Shown one piece after another: positions 1-10,647 of a stretch of 56,365 nucleotides of DNA. Made by a program: the position numbers and the translations under genes. Source of the stretch: Bacteroidota bacterium. Lineage in GTDB: Bacteria; Bacteroidota; Bacteroidia; Bacteroidales; Prolixibacteraceae. The notes under the pieces are model-generated. The model worked only from the letters and a program-made list of their open reading frames with translations, did no database searches and was not told where the DNA came from. Position 1 is the first letter of the stretch. Each line of letters opens with the position of its first letter. The stretch lies in NCBI GenBank assembly GCA_023251435.1, contig JAHEYU010000035.1, forward strand, positions 1 to 56,365, in the 5' to 3' direction.

Positions 1-300
1 AAAGGCATCCGATAATTCACGCATTTTGGCTTTTCGCTCCATCATATCGCCTGACACAATAATCTCGTGCGCATGAACAGAAGCAAGATTAAAATCGCGT
101 AATTTTTCAGGAATAATGCCAATGGTTTTTGCGCCGTGGTTATTGGCCTCGCGGGTTACAACATCCATTGTGCCAACATTCGAGCCGCCGTTGATGAGGC
201 AATATTTTGACTGTCCGATTAATCGCGCCAAATCAATGGCTTCGTTCACATAAGCATCGTCAATCGCGTTGCTTGATGAGGAAAATACACAAATATTCAT
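1..300 (-). CDS. LOG-family protein (putative nucleoside 5'-monophosphate phosphoribohydrolase), N-terminal part
   Basis: The first 100 residues are present and the gene continues past the left edge. The protein opens with MNICVFSSSSN, a Rossmann-type nucleotide-binding strand. It continues with LINGGSNVGTMD and a GAKTIGIIPE strand and reaches MMERKAKM, the conserved M-x-x-R-K-x-x-M segment of LOG/TIGR00730 proteins. The PGGxGT catalytic motif would follow and lies outside the window. Family members release the base from nucleoside monophosphates (the cytokinin-activating LOG reaction), but bacterial roles are often unknown. The ATG at the right end is the first start in frame. The gene lies downstream of gyrB on the same strand, separated by an inverted repeat. 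Confidence 0.8.
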   Translation of the reverse strand, partial: MNICVFSSSSNAIDDAYVNEAIDLARLIGQSKYCLINGGSNVGTMDVVTREANNHGAKTIGIIPEKLRDFNLASVHAHEIIVSGDMMERKAKMRELSDAF

Positions 301-324
301 CTTGATTTATTTACTATTAAAACA

Positions 325-384
325 ATTTACGATTTACTGTTTATGCATTATCTTAGATAATAGCACAAATAGTAAATCGTAAAT
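325..384. repeat. Inverted repeat A1 (TTTACGATT family)
   Basis: The arms ATTTACGATTTACT (325-338) and AGTAAATCGTAAAT (371-384) are perfect 14-bp complements. The loop contains a second small stem, ATTATCT/AGATAAT. The element fills the gyrB to LOG-gene gap. Similar arms occur near 21.1 kb and 26.4 kb. It could act as a 3' stem-loop for gyrB mRNA. Confidence 0.7.
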
Positions 385-402
385 AAAAAAATCGTATTTG
401 TT

Positions 403-2733
<2,331 letters not shown>

Positions 2734-4494
2734 TTAGAATGAATAACTGATTCCGGCCATCCAGTTCAGGCTTTTATTGGTGTAACCCAACCATTGTTCG
2801 TACCGCTGAAATCCAAAATTATTAAGCTTCGCAAAGAAGCTTAAAGATTTGCTGAATTGGTACTCTCCGCCCACATTCAGGTCAATAATCGGATCCATTT
2901 CAACTGTCATTGATGGAGCTGAGGAGAACGACGGTTCACTCACAAGAGCTGTTCTTTTACCCACCAAATAAATGTCTGTAGTAAATTTTAGCTGTTCTGT
3001 TGGTTTATATATTCCTGAAAAGGTAAGATCAAAATTGGGCATCTGCCAGGCGTTTTCGATCGTTTCCAATTCATAAGAATAATAGTTTCCTAAGAGATGA
3101 AGCGAAAAATTTTCTGAAACCGAATGCATTACTTCACCCGATAGTTTCAGGACTTTTAAATCATCATATACCCAGTCGAACGTATTATTTAACCTTCGTG
3201 GCCCAATTGGTGAAAGATTCAGCACATCCCGGCCATAAAGCATATAAAAATGCTGATCATTCACTTTCGAATACGAAGCTTCGGCCACATAATTGGTCTT
3301 CGAACTGATTTTTCCTTTTAACCCTCCTGAAACAATGTACTTGTAATTTGTATTTAAAACATCGTGAAACGGATTGATGTAAGGATTTTCAGCAGCGATG
3401 TTTGAATGGGTATTGTGCTGCAAATGCCCGTCAACTCCGGCAAACAGCGTTAGTATCTGCGGAACCGGCGACCATTCGGCTTTTACTTTTGGCCAGAAAA
3501 GCATTGTGGCATCGGCATCATCATCAAAAACAATGGTCGAATTCAATCCCACCTGCAACCGTGCAATGTCGGTTTGCCACATCACCGAAGGATTGGCTTT
3601 GATGAGAATTTGTTGTTTTGGCCCGAAACTGCCCGAGAAATTATTTATTAAACTGTCGGCAGTGTAATAAGTTAACGAGGCATTCAGCAATCCGGTTGTT
3701 TTTCCGAATTTCTTGTGAACGTCTCCCAAAAGCAATAACTGGTTCTCTGATTGTCCTGTTTTGCTCCTGAAATGTTGATAGTTCAGGCCAAAATCATAAT
3801 TGAAATCGGTAGCCGGCAATTTCCCGCTTTTTAGATTTATAGCTGCAATTCCTTTTGCAAAATACTGTTTGTCCTGATAGTTGGGAATCATTGCATCTTT
3901 CTCGACGTCGGTTAGCAAATCGCCGGTATAGCCGTAATAAGTGAATGCCTTGCGTTCGAACGACAGACTGCCCGAAAGTGTTGACCGGCGGAAGAATTTT
4001 TCGCCAAATATCGCGGCAGTGTTTTCCGATTCTGGGGCTTTCACTTTGTCGTCGTTCAGTAGTTTTACCTTTCCGTAGGAAGAAAGGTGTTTAAAATGCA
4101 TCCCGAAATTGGAGTTTTTATCGGGTTGCGAATTGAAGAACAGCTCGCCGTAAGGAGTCAGGTAATTTCCCAATCCCAGTTTCAATAATCCCATTTCCAT
4201 GGTGGGTTTGGGTTCTCCAACCATTTTTGCCGCTGCCACCGGGTTGGGGTCGAAAGTCGAAAAAATTGGTTTGCTGAAAATCGAATAATCGAAAGTGGGC
4301 GCCTCGGTTGGCTCTGCTTTTATCTTCGGAATATCATTGATCTTTTCTGCTTCCGAAACGGTGGGCTGGTAAGCTTTTGTTACCTCCACTTCTTGCCTTA
4401 ATCTGATGGTATCTTTTTGTGCCATTGCGTTTTCGGCGCTTAAAAAAAGAGCGGCAATTAACAGGCTTAAAGCGAAATATTGTTGTTTTTTCAT
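2734..4494 (-). CDS. Outer-membrane beta-barrel protein, TonB-receptor-like
   Basis: This 586-residue exported protein has a Sec signal peptide (residues 1-25, cleavage after AMA). A short N-terminal segment, VEVTKAYQPTVSEAEK, is followed by a long series of alternating amphipathic strands. The protein ends in GISYSF, with the terminal aromatic typical of BAM-recognised barrels. No TonB plug or CarboxypepD repeat is evident, so it is a barrel of unknown cargo. It sits 35 bp behind the large TPR lipid-envelope gene on the same strand, so the two are probably co-transcribed and may form one outer-membrane assembly. The substrate cannot be inferred. Confidence 0.7.
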   Translation of the reverse strand: MKKQQYFALSLLIAALFLSAENAMAQKDTIRLRQEVEVTKAYQPTVSEAEKINDIPKIKAEPTEAPTFDYSIFSKPIFSTFDPNPVAAAKMVGEPKPTMEMGLLKLGLGNYLTPYGELFFNSQPDKNSNFGMHFKHLSSYGKVKLLNDDKVKAPESENTAAIFGEKFFRRSTLSGSLSFERKAFTYYGYTGDLLTDVEKDAMIPNYQDKQYFAKGIAAINLKSGKLPATDFNYDFGLNYQHFRSKTGQSENQLLLLGDVHKKFGKTTGLLNASLTYYTADSLINNFSGSFGPKQQILIKANPSVMWQTDIARLQVGLNSTIVFDDDADATMLFWPKVKAEWSPVPQILTLFAGVDGHLQHNTHSNIAAENPYINPFHDVLNTNYKYIVSGGLKGKISSKTNYVAEASYSKVNDQHFYMLYGRDVLNLSPIGPRRLNNTFDWVYDDLKVLKLSGEVMHSVSENFSLHLLGNYYSYELETIENAWQMPNFDLTFSGIYKPTEQLKFTTDIYLVGKRTALVSEPSFSSAPSMTVEMDPIIDLNVGGEYQFSKSLSFFAKLNNFGFQRYEQWLGYTNKSLNWMAGISYSF

Positions 4495-4529
4495 TTTTTT
4501 TTTTTACTTTTCAGAATTGAGAATAAAAA

Positions 4530-7500
4530 TTATTTTCCGCTGCCAATGTTTATTTCGAGTGGTTTCGCCTCGTTTTTTGTTTGAGTGGCTTCACTGGCTT
4601 CAATCAGTTGCAATTTTTTTCGGGTTGCTTCCATAATTCCGTCATTTGGTTCCGGATAATTCTCCTCGATACTTTTCAGCGTATGCTTGGCCTGAAATTC
4701 ATCTCCGTTTTTCAGATAAATATCCGACAGCAAAATGAAGCTTTTAGCTAGCCAGAACTGATGGGGCGAATTTTTATCAATGAAGTCGAGTATCTCTTTT
4801 TCAGCTTCTTTCAGTTTTTGTTTACTGTATAGAATTTCGGCTACCAAAAATTTAGATTCGGCACCTTCTGCTGAATTTGTATCGGTTGAAAGCTTCGTTA
4901 AGATTGGCAAAGCTTTGTCTTTGTCGCCGGTTCGGTAATACGATAATGCCAGCATGTAATTTGTTTCACGTTTCAGGATATCCGATACTTTTTCGGAGGC
5001 AAGTATGTGATTGGCAGCTGCTATGCAGGCCGCATAATTTTCGAGCTGGAACTGGCAGCGCATAATTCCGGTTACAGCATTCATCAGGTTATTTCCAGAA
5101 TCCGATATTTTCGACAGCCGGTTGAAATAGGCCAGCGCCTGCGTGTAATTCTTCGCATTGTATTGTAATCCACCGGCCTTCAGCAACGAGGTTTCTGTAA
5201 ACATGTTGTCGTTCTGGCCAATTACAAATTCATACGATTGCAGTGCTTTTGCATTTTCGCCTTCGCTGTAAAGTATTTCGGCCATGTAAAACTTCGAATT
5301 CAGAACAAAGCTGCCGTTAGGAAATTGACCGAGATATCTTTCAAACTGCAATCTGGCCTTTTTGTCTTTGGCAAGGTATAGTTTTTCGGCTGCCCGGTAG
5401 GTAAGTGAATCCTGCTCGCTGATAGAAACCTGAACTCCGGAGCCTAACTTTCCGGTGTAGGCAAAGTAAGCATCCACATCATTCATTTCGACGTAGTTAT
5501 TTTTTATTCCGGCCAGTGCCGCCTGCGTTTCGGGGCTGTTGGGCGATCGGTCGATCACTTGTTTGTAATATCCGATCGAAGTCTGGTATTCGTTGGCATT
5601 GTAGTAAATCAATCCCAGCTGAACCAACGCTTTGTTCATGAAACTGCCTTGCGGAAATTTGCTGATCAGATTTTTGTAATATCCGATGGCTGGCTCCGGC
5701 AGGTTGGTTCGCTCATAAGTGCGGCCCAGTTCGTACAAAGCATCGTCCTGAAAGGAGGAATTCGGATAATTCTGAACCAGCGATTGCAATGAACGTATTT
5801 TTGCCTGATGATCGCGCTGCAAACCAAGGCAAAGCGATTTCTGGAAAAGCGCATAATCGGCATCGTACAGATTCATGCGAACCGATTGATCGTAATGCGA
5901 AATTGCCGATGTGTAATCACGGTTCATAAAATAACAGTCGCCCAGCCTGTTGCTGGCATCGGCCACTTTATCACTTCGCGAGCTTCCTTCAAGGTTTAAG
6001 TATTTCCTGAAAAAGTCGGTCGCTCCCTGGTAGTCTTTTAGCTGAAAATAGGCGTATGCCAGATTGTAATGAGCCAGTTTATACTCCGGAAGCAAAGACG
6101 ATCCGGGGGCTTTCATAAAACTACTATATCCCGAAACAGCATCATTAAAATTGTTCAGACGATAATTTGCTTCTGATTTCCAGTATAGAGACAGTGCCTT
6201 GTAATTTCTGTCAAAATCTCCGGCATCGAGCGATTTGTCGAAGTTTTCGACTGCTCCCGAATAGTCGAGGTTATTGAAACATTCGAGTGCACGGAAATAG
6301 GCCACACGCTGGTAAGCTTTTTTTACCGATGGACTTTTAACCTTTATATTTTCGATCGAAGCCATTGCATCGCGGTAATTGCTGGTGCTCATGTAAACTT
6401 TTACAAGGTAATCATAGGCGACATCGTTTCTCTCGGCATTTGGGTACGAGGCAATGTATTTGTCGAATGCTTTGATGGTTTCGTTAAAAGGCGAGTACGA
6501 TAATTCGTAGGTGATTTTGGCATAATTGAACAGCGCATCTTCCTTTATTTTTGCATCGAATTCGAATTCAGATGCTGCCTGAAATGCCTGCCGCGCTTTG
6601 TTTTTGTCGTTGGTTACCACATAACAGTCGGCCAGATGATAATAGGCATTCTGCGCCAGTTCATCTTTCCCTTTCGAAGCGATTTCTAAATGAGGAATTG
6701 CCTTTGCCTCTTCGTTGCCCAAATAGTAGCAATAACCAAGCATGTAATTTTCTTCGCGTCCACGGTTCTTTTTGTCTGAAAGATAGAATTCCAGAAATTG
6801 GGTAGCCTCTTTAAACTGGCGCAAATGGAAGTATGAGTCGCCCAGAATACGGGCAAGTTCAGGTTGCTGATCGGCTGCCACAGTGTTGATGAGCGGCGCA
6901 GTGTATTCCACCACTTCGCTGTATTTACCCTGCTTGTAATAAATCTGACTAATATAAAATGGGATTACCTTCTCGAAAACCGGGTTTTTCTTCAGTTTTA
7001 AAAATTCCTGAAGAGCCGATTCGTAGTTGCCTTTCAGGTAATGAATATGTCCGTAGTAGTATTGTGCAGGAGCAGCATACAATGAGTTTCCGTCTTTTAT
7101 TTCTGTAAAATTGGTTGCAGCGGCATCCATTTTCTCCAGTTCAAAATTCGAATATCCGCGCAGGTAATAGAAATGCGCCAATTCCTCACCGGTTATTTTT
7201 CTTTTGTCGAAATCTTCAAGCGTCTTTAATACAGCCGAATATTTCTTTTTGTCGAACTGGTAAATTGCCAGCTCAAACAACGCTTTGTTCATGAACGAGC
7301 TTTCAGGAAACTGATCCATAAATTCTGTAATTTCTTCTTCCGCGTTTCGGTTGTCGAGTTTTAATCCGCACAAGGCTTTGTAGAACAAGGCTTCGGCCCT
7401 TACCTGCGAATTTTCGTCTGATTGTTCAGCAATTTGCTCAAACTGCCTGATCGCTGATATATAATTTCGGGCAGAATAAAGCTCTTTGGCTTTCTGGATA

Positions 7501-7601
7501 TCTTGTCCGGAAGATTGATAATAAATAGTTTGCTGTGCTTTCAGCAGGCCTGGCAGAAGTGCAGCCCACATTAGTATGAGGATAAACCGGTTTGCCTTCA
7601 T
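4530..7601 (-). CDS. Large exported tetratricopeptide-repeat protein
   Basis: The protein has 1023 residues and a Sec signal (residues 1-22, ending LLKAQ). Almost the whole mature chain consists of TPR-like helical hairpins: A-L-x-x-F, GxxxxxxxY and YxLGxxYY signatures recur about every 34-37 residues. Several units read FPxSSFxxxALFxLG, as in the periplasmic CpoB/YbgF and BamD families. It is probably a periplasmic or outer-membrane scaffold. It is the first gene of a two-gene unit with the beta-barrel protein and is divergent from ftsE. No catalytic domain is visible. This architecture is common in Bacteroidota but its function is not established. Confidence 0.75.
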   Translation of the reverse strand: MKANRFILILMWAALLPGLLKAQQTIYYQSSGQDIQKAKELYSARNYISAIRQFEQIAEQSDENSQVRAEALFYKALCGLKLDNRNAEEEITEFMDQFPESSFMNKALFELAIYQFDKKKYSAVLKTLEDFDKRKITGEELAHFYYLRGYSNFELEKMDAAATNFTEIKDGNSLYAAPAQYYYGHIHYLKGNYESALQEFLKLKKNPVFEKVIPFYISQIYYKQGKYSEVVEYTAPLINTVAADQQPELARILGDSYFHLRQFKEATQFLEFYLSDKKNRGREENYMLGYCYYLGNEEAKAIPHLEIASKGKDELAQNAYYHLADCYVVTNDKNKARQAFQAASEFEFDAKIKEDALFNYAKITYELSYSPFNETIKAFDKYIASYPNAERNDVAYDYLVKVYMSTSNYRDAMASIENIKVKSPSVKKAYQRVAYFRALECFNNLDYSGAVENFDKSLDAGDFDRNYKALSLYWKSEANYRLNNFNDAVSGYSSFMKAPGSSLLPEYKLAHYNLAYAYFQLKDYQGATDFFRKYLNLEGSSRSDKVADASNRLGDCYFMNRDYTSAISHYDQSVRMNLYDADYALFQKSLCLGLQRDHQAKIRSLQSLVQNYPNSSFQDDALYELGRTYERTNLPEPAIGYYKNLISKFPQGSFMNKALVQLGLIYYNANEYQTSIGYYKQVIDRSPNSPETQAALAGIKNNYVEMNDVDAYFAYTGKLGSGVQVSISEQDSLTYRAAEKLYLAKDKKARLQFERYLGQFPNGSFVLNSKFYMAEILYSEGENAKALQSYEFVIGQNDNMFTETSLLKAGGLQYNAKNYTQALAYFNRLSKISDSGNNLMNAVTGIMRCQFQLENYAACIAAANHILASEKVSDILKRETNYMLALSYYRTGDKDKALPILTKLSTDTNSAEGAESKFLVAEILYSKQKLKEAEKEILDFIDKNSPHQFWLAKSFILLSDIYLKNGDEFQAKHTLKSIEENYPEPNDGIMEATRKKLQLIEASEATQTKNEAKPLEINIGSGK

Positions 7602-7739
7602 CGTATATTCGGTTATTAGAATGAATCTGATTAAAACGTAAAATTACCAATGAAATTGGACTTGGTTACACAAATTGTACCATTTCTAAACAAAAACTGA
7701 TAATTGGGCTCTGTTAGTATTTGGTTGAATAAAAAAAAT

Positions 7740-7747
7740 TAGTTTTG
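7740..7747 (+). promoter_or_regulatory. -7 promoter element of ftsE
   Basis: TAGTTTTG matches the Bacteroidota -7 consensus TAnnTTTG. It lies 24 bp before the chosen ftsE start. A TTTG at 7720-7723 could be the -33 element, though the 16-bp spacing is slightly short. Confidence 0.5.
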
Positions 7748-7771
7748 CACTTATACCAATTCGTACTACCA

Positions 7772-8470
7772 ATGTCAGAAGAAAACATCATAGAACTCGT
7801 TAATGCAGACATCGTTCAGCGCGATCACGTGGTACTTTCAGATATTAGCCTGGAGATTAAAACCGGCGAATTTGTTTACCTGATAGGGAAAGTGGGAAGT
7901 GGAAAATCGAGCCTGATAAAAACGCTGAATGCAGAATTGCCGCTGACAAAAGGTGCAGGAAAAGTATCCGGATTCGATCTGGCAGAACTTAAATCACGCG
8001 AAATCCCATTTCTAAGACGCAAGTTAGGTGTTGTTTTTCAGGATTTCAGGTTACTAAGCGACCGGAATGTTTACGATAATCTGGCGTTTGTGCTGAAAGC
8101 CACTGACTGGAAAGACGAAAAGGAAATTGAAGACCGGGTTTTTCAAGTGCTCGATAAAGTGGCTATGACCCACAAATTAATGTCGATGACGCATCAGTTG
8201 TCGGGCGGAGAGCAGCAAAGGGTTGTAATTGCAAGGGCTTTACTTAATAATCCTGAAATAATTCTGGCTGACGAGCCCACCGGAAATCTCGATCCGCAAA
8301 CATCTATTGATTTGCTTCAGATTTTTAAAGACCTGAATGAGCAGGGTAAAACAGTGGTAATTGCTACCCACGATTATCCGCTTATCCGCCGTTTCCCTGC
8401 ACGTATCATTACAGTTGACGAGCAAAAGATTTATGAAACGGTAATTACCCGTAAAGAAAACAAGGGGTAA
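7772..8470 (+). CDS. ftsE: Cell-division ABC-type ATPase FtsE
   Basis: This 232-residue ATPase subunit of the FtsEX complex couples the divisome to septal peptidoglycan hydrolysis. Walker A is GKVGSGKSS (39-47), the Q-loop is VVFQD, the signature is LSGGEQQ (143-149) and Walker B is [13 protein letters not shown] (from 163). The open frame extends nine codons upstream from a TTG, but the ATG at 7772 starts the conserved MSEENIIEL and sits at a sensible distance from the -7 box, so I start there. No ftsX is adjacent, so its partner must be encoded elsewhere. A LolD-type ATPase is the alternative. Confidence 0.85.
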   Translation: MSEENIIELVNADIVQRDHVVLSDISLEIKTGEFVYLIGKVGSGKSSLIKTLNAELPLTKGAGKVSGFDLAELKSREIPFLRRKLGVVFQDFRLLSDRNVYDNLAFVLKATDWKDEKEIEDRVFQVLDKVAMTHKLMSMTHQLSGGEQQRVVIARALLNNPEIILADEPTGNLDPQTSIDLLQIFKDLNEQGKTVVIATHDYPLIRRFPARIITVDEQKIYETVITRKENKG

Positions 8471-8512
8471 AAGACGACTCGGTTATAGACTCTTAGTTTG
8501 ATCGAAATATTC

Positions 8513-8520
8513 TATTTTTG
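8513..8520 (+). promoter_or_regulatory. -7 promoter element of the cyclophilin gene
   Basis: TATTTTTG fits TAnnTTTG and lies 24 bp before the cyclophilin ATG. No well-spaced -33 element is seen. Confidence 0.45.
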
Positions 8521-8544
8521 TGCCCACATTTAAAATATAAAACA

Positions 8545-8982
8545 ATGAGCAAAGCAGAAATTTATACCAGTAAAGGTGTTATGAAAGTGAACTTTTATGA
8601 CGAAGACGCACCTGGAACAGTTGAAAACTTTACCAAACTTTCGAAAAGTGGTTTTTACGACGGACTCACCTTCCACCGCGTAATTCCTGATTTTGTGATT
8701 CAGGGAGGTTGCCCCAACGGAACTGGCGCAGGTGGTCCCGGCTATAAAATCCCTTGCGAACTTGATGGCGAAAATCAGTATCACGACCGTGGTGTATTGT
8801 CTATGGCCCATGCCGGACGTAACACCGGTGGTTCACAGTTTTTTGTCTGTCACAGTCGCCGCAATACCTCGCATCTCGATCGCAAACATACCTGCTTCGG
8901 CAAGGTTTACGAAGGCCTCGAAGTAATTGATGCCATTCGCCAGGGCGATTTAATTGAAAAAATCGTTATTGTTGAAGAATAG
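8545..8982 (+). CDS. Peptidyl-prolyl cis-trans isomerase, cyclophilin type
   Basis: This is a single-domain cyclophilin of 145 residues with no signal peptide, so probably cytosolic (PpiB-like). Active-site motifs are present: FHRVIPDFVIQGG with the catalytic Arg, GSQFFV, and HLDRKHTCFGKV, where the usual HLDGKH glycine is Arg. It catalyses isomerisation of Xaa-Pro bonds during folding. The open frame begins earlier with a TTG inside the promoter box, but the ATG encoding MSKAEIYTSKG is the evident start. A strong hairpin terminator follows directly. Confidence 0.92.
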   Translation: MSKAEIYTSKGVMKVNFYDEDAPGTVENFTKLSKSGFYDGLTFHRVIPDFVIQGGCPNGTGAGGPGYKIPCELDGENQYHDRGVLSMAHAGRNTGGSQFFVCHSRRNTSHLDRKHTCFGKVYEGLEVIDAIRQGDLIEKIVIVEE

Positions 8983-8990
8983 ATTTTAGA

Positions 8991-9016
8991 AACCCCGCCA
9001 AGAGCGGGGTTTTTTA
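8991..9016 (+). terminator. Rho-independent terminator after the cyclophilin gene
   Basis: AACCCCG and CGGGGTT form a stem around a short loop, followed by a run of T. It isolates the toxin-antitoxin pair downstream. Confidence 0.85.
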
Positions 9017-9072
9017 TGATTATAGGGTTCTGAATTTCGGAGTGAGGAAATATCACCCAAAATAACTATAGA

Positions 9073-9103
9073 TTTGAATTCCTTATATAAGTACTTATAT
9101 TTG
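9073..9103 (+). promoter_or_regulatory. Promoter of the yefM-yoeB operon
   Basis: TTTG (9073-9076) and TATATTTG (9096-9103) are separated by 19 bp, an essentially perfect Bacteroidota -33/-7 promoter. The first ATG with homology follows 33 bp later. Confidence 0.75.
9085..9100. promoter_or_regulatory. Palindromic operator overlapping the yefM promoter
   Basis: ATATAAGTACTTATAT is a perfect 16-bp palindrome overlapping the -7 box. YefM-YoeB complexes are known to repress their own promoters by binding palindromes with GTAC-containing cores. A further GTAC lies just downstream at about 9104. Repression by the antitoxin is inferred. Confidence 0.6.
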
Positions 9104-9136
9104 TACCTGATTAGTAACTTAATAATACAATTGGTC

Positions 9137-9391
9137 ATGATAGCAGCAAACTTCACGGAATTTAGGACTGGGCTTAAGAAGTTCCTTGACGAAGTTGAGG
9201 AAAACAACGAAACATTGGTTGTTAAACGAGGAACCGGAAAAGGCACAGTTGTGATTTCATTGAATGAATATAATTCAATCATGGAAACATTGCATCTGTT
9301 AAGCTCAAGGACAAATGCAGAACGATTGTACGAATCAATTCAGCAATTGAAAGAGGGTAAAGGATTTCAGAAACAATTGATCGGGGAATAA
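9137..9391 (+). CDS. yefM: Antitoxin of the YefM/Phd family
   Basis: This 84-residue antitoxin should neutralise the YoeB toxin encoded next to it. The N-terminal part has the Phd/YefM DNA-binding fold pattern (FTEFRTGLKKFLDEVEENNETLVVKR, then GTVVISLNEYNSIMETLHLL). The C-terminal tail, rich in Lys and Glu, is the toxin-binding segment. An in-frame start at 9074 would overlap the promoter, so the ATG at 9137 is chosen. Its TAA shares one base with the ATG of the toxin gene (TAATG), implying translational coupling. The locus is AT-rich compared with its neighbours. Confidence 0.88.
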   Translation: MIAANFTEFRTGLKKFLDEVEENNETLVVKRGTGKGTVVISLNEYNSIMETLHLLSSRTNAERLYESIQQLKEGKGFQKQLIGE

Positions 9392-9651
9392 TGAAGATTA
9401 TCTTTTCTCCAAACTCATGGGAGGAATATGTTTCCTGGCAAACCGAAGACAAAAAAATGCTTCGGAAAATAAATGAACTTATAAAAGATATTCAACGAAA
9501 TCCTTTTGAAGGCAAGGGTAAACCAGAACCATTAAAATACGATTTGTCTGGGTACTGGTCACGTCGGATTGATCGTGAACACAGATTGGTTTATGATTAT
9601 TCTGAAAATGAACTCCAGATTATAAGCTGCCGATATCATTACGACCGATAA
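9391..9651 (+). CDS. yoeB: Txe/YoeB-family mRNA interferase toxin
   Basis: This 86-residue RelE-superfamily ribonuclease cleaves mRNA at the ribosomal A site. The catalytic residues fall at the same numbers as in E. coli YoeB: Glu46, Arg65, His83 and Tyr84, the last two inside the terminal CRYHYDR. The toxin therefore looks intact. It overlaps the antitoxin gene by one base. The next gene, an EamA exporter, has its own possible -7 box and is unrelated. Confidence 0.93.
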   Translation: MKIIFSPNSWEEYVSWQTEDKKMLRKINELIKDIQRNPFEGKGKPEPLKYDLSGYWSRRIDREHRLVYDYSENELQIISCRYHYDR

Positions 9652-9712
9652 TTGTCAGTAATTGTTCCGAATAATGTTTGTAGGTTTGTGCTTTTTACTA
9701 TAAAATATCGGT

Positions 9713-10600
9713 ATGTCGGATAATTCGAGAGGGGTTCTGTTGACATTGGGATCGGTCGTGTTTTTTGCACTGATGGCTGTTTTGGTAAAGGCCATTCCAA
9801 ATGTATCAAGCTATCAAACCACCTTTTTTCGCTTTGCAATTGGGCTGGGCATTATCGGAATCCTGTCGCTTTTCGGAATTATCAACCTTAAATTCAACGA
9901 CAAAAAAAATCTTTTCTGGCGCGGACTGGTGGGCGGAGTTGCAGTTTACCTGTTCTATCTGGCCATCATTAAACTTGGGGTAGGCAAGGGGTCGGTGTAT
10001 ATTTATTCGTATCCTATTTTTGCCACTTTGTTCAGTATGCTAATCCTGAAAGAGAAAGTGGAGCCCATTAAATTTGTTGTCATTTTCATTTCGTTTGCCG
10101 GTCTGATTTTGCTTTCGGTGGGCGGCGGGAAGGAATCACTGGCTGGATTGGGAATTTACGAACTGATTGCCATTGCCGGTTCAATTACAACAGGGCTGGC
10201 CGTTGTGTTTGTGAAAAAGCTGCACGACAGCGATAATTCTTACGCTATTTTCTTTTCTCAATGCATTGTCGGGTTCTGGATGTTTCTGATTCCTTCAGGA
10301 GCAACACAGGCAAAGGGCGATATGTCGGAGTTGTTCCTGCTTGTTCTGGTAGGAGTTGTGGCCACCATCGGGCAGCTTTTTATGACCGAAGGTTACCGTT
10401 ACGTGAATGTGGCCACCGGATCGCTGCTACAGTCGATGGTTCCGGTTTTTAACCTGCTCTCCGGATGGTTGATTTTTCATGAACAATTTACAACCATCGA
10501 AATGGCTGGCGCATTTGTAATTGTTAGTTCCTGTTTCGCCCTGGTAATTATTAATTTCAGGATTGGCAAAAAGACCCGGATATTGAAATTGGTTGAATAA
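9713..10600 (+). CDS. DMT-superfamily (EamA) transporter
   Basis: This 295-residue integral membrane protein has about ten hydrophobic helices in two EamA repeats (roughly 8-135 and 150-285). Typical family phrases are FFRFAIGLG and the proline-containing YSYPIFATLFSMLILKEK of repeat 1, mirrored by QSMVPVFNLLSGWLIFHEQ in repeat 2. Family members export amino acids, nucleosides or other small metabolites, and the substrate cannot be read from sequence. A TAGGTTTG at 9681-9688 may be its -7 box. It stands as a single gene. Confidence 0.85.
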   Translation: MSDNSRGVLLTLGSVVFFALMAVLVKAIPNVSSYQTTFFRFAIGLGIIGILSLFGIINLKFNDKKNLFWRGLVGGVAVYLFYLAIIKLGVGKGSVYIYSYPIFATLFSMLILKEKVEPIKFVVIFISFAGLILLSVGGGKESLAGLGIYELIAIAGSITTGLAVVFVKKLHDSDNSYAIFFSQCIVGFWMFLIPSGATQAKGDMSELFLLVLVGVVATIGQLFMTEGYRYVNVATGSLLQSMVPVFNLLSGWLIFHEQFTTIEMAGAFVIVSSCFALVIINFRIGKKTRILKLVE

Positions 10601-10647
10601 AAATTCTTAAACTTGACAATTAAACTAAAACCAATACATCATAACAC

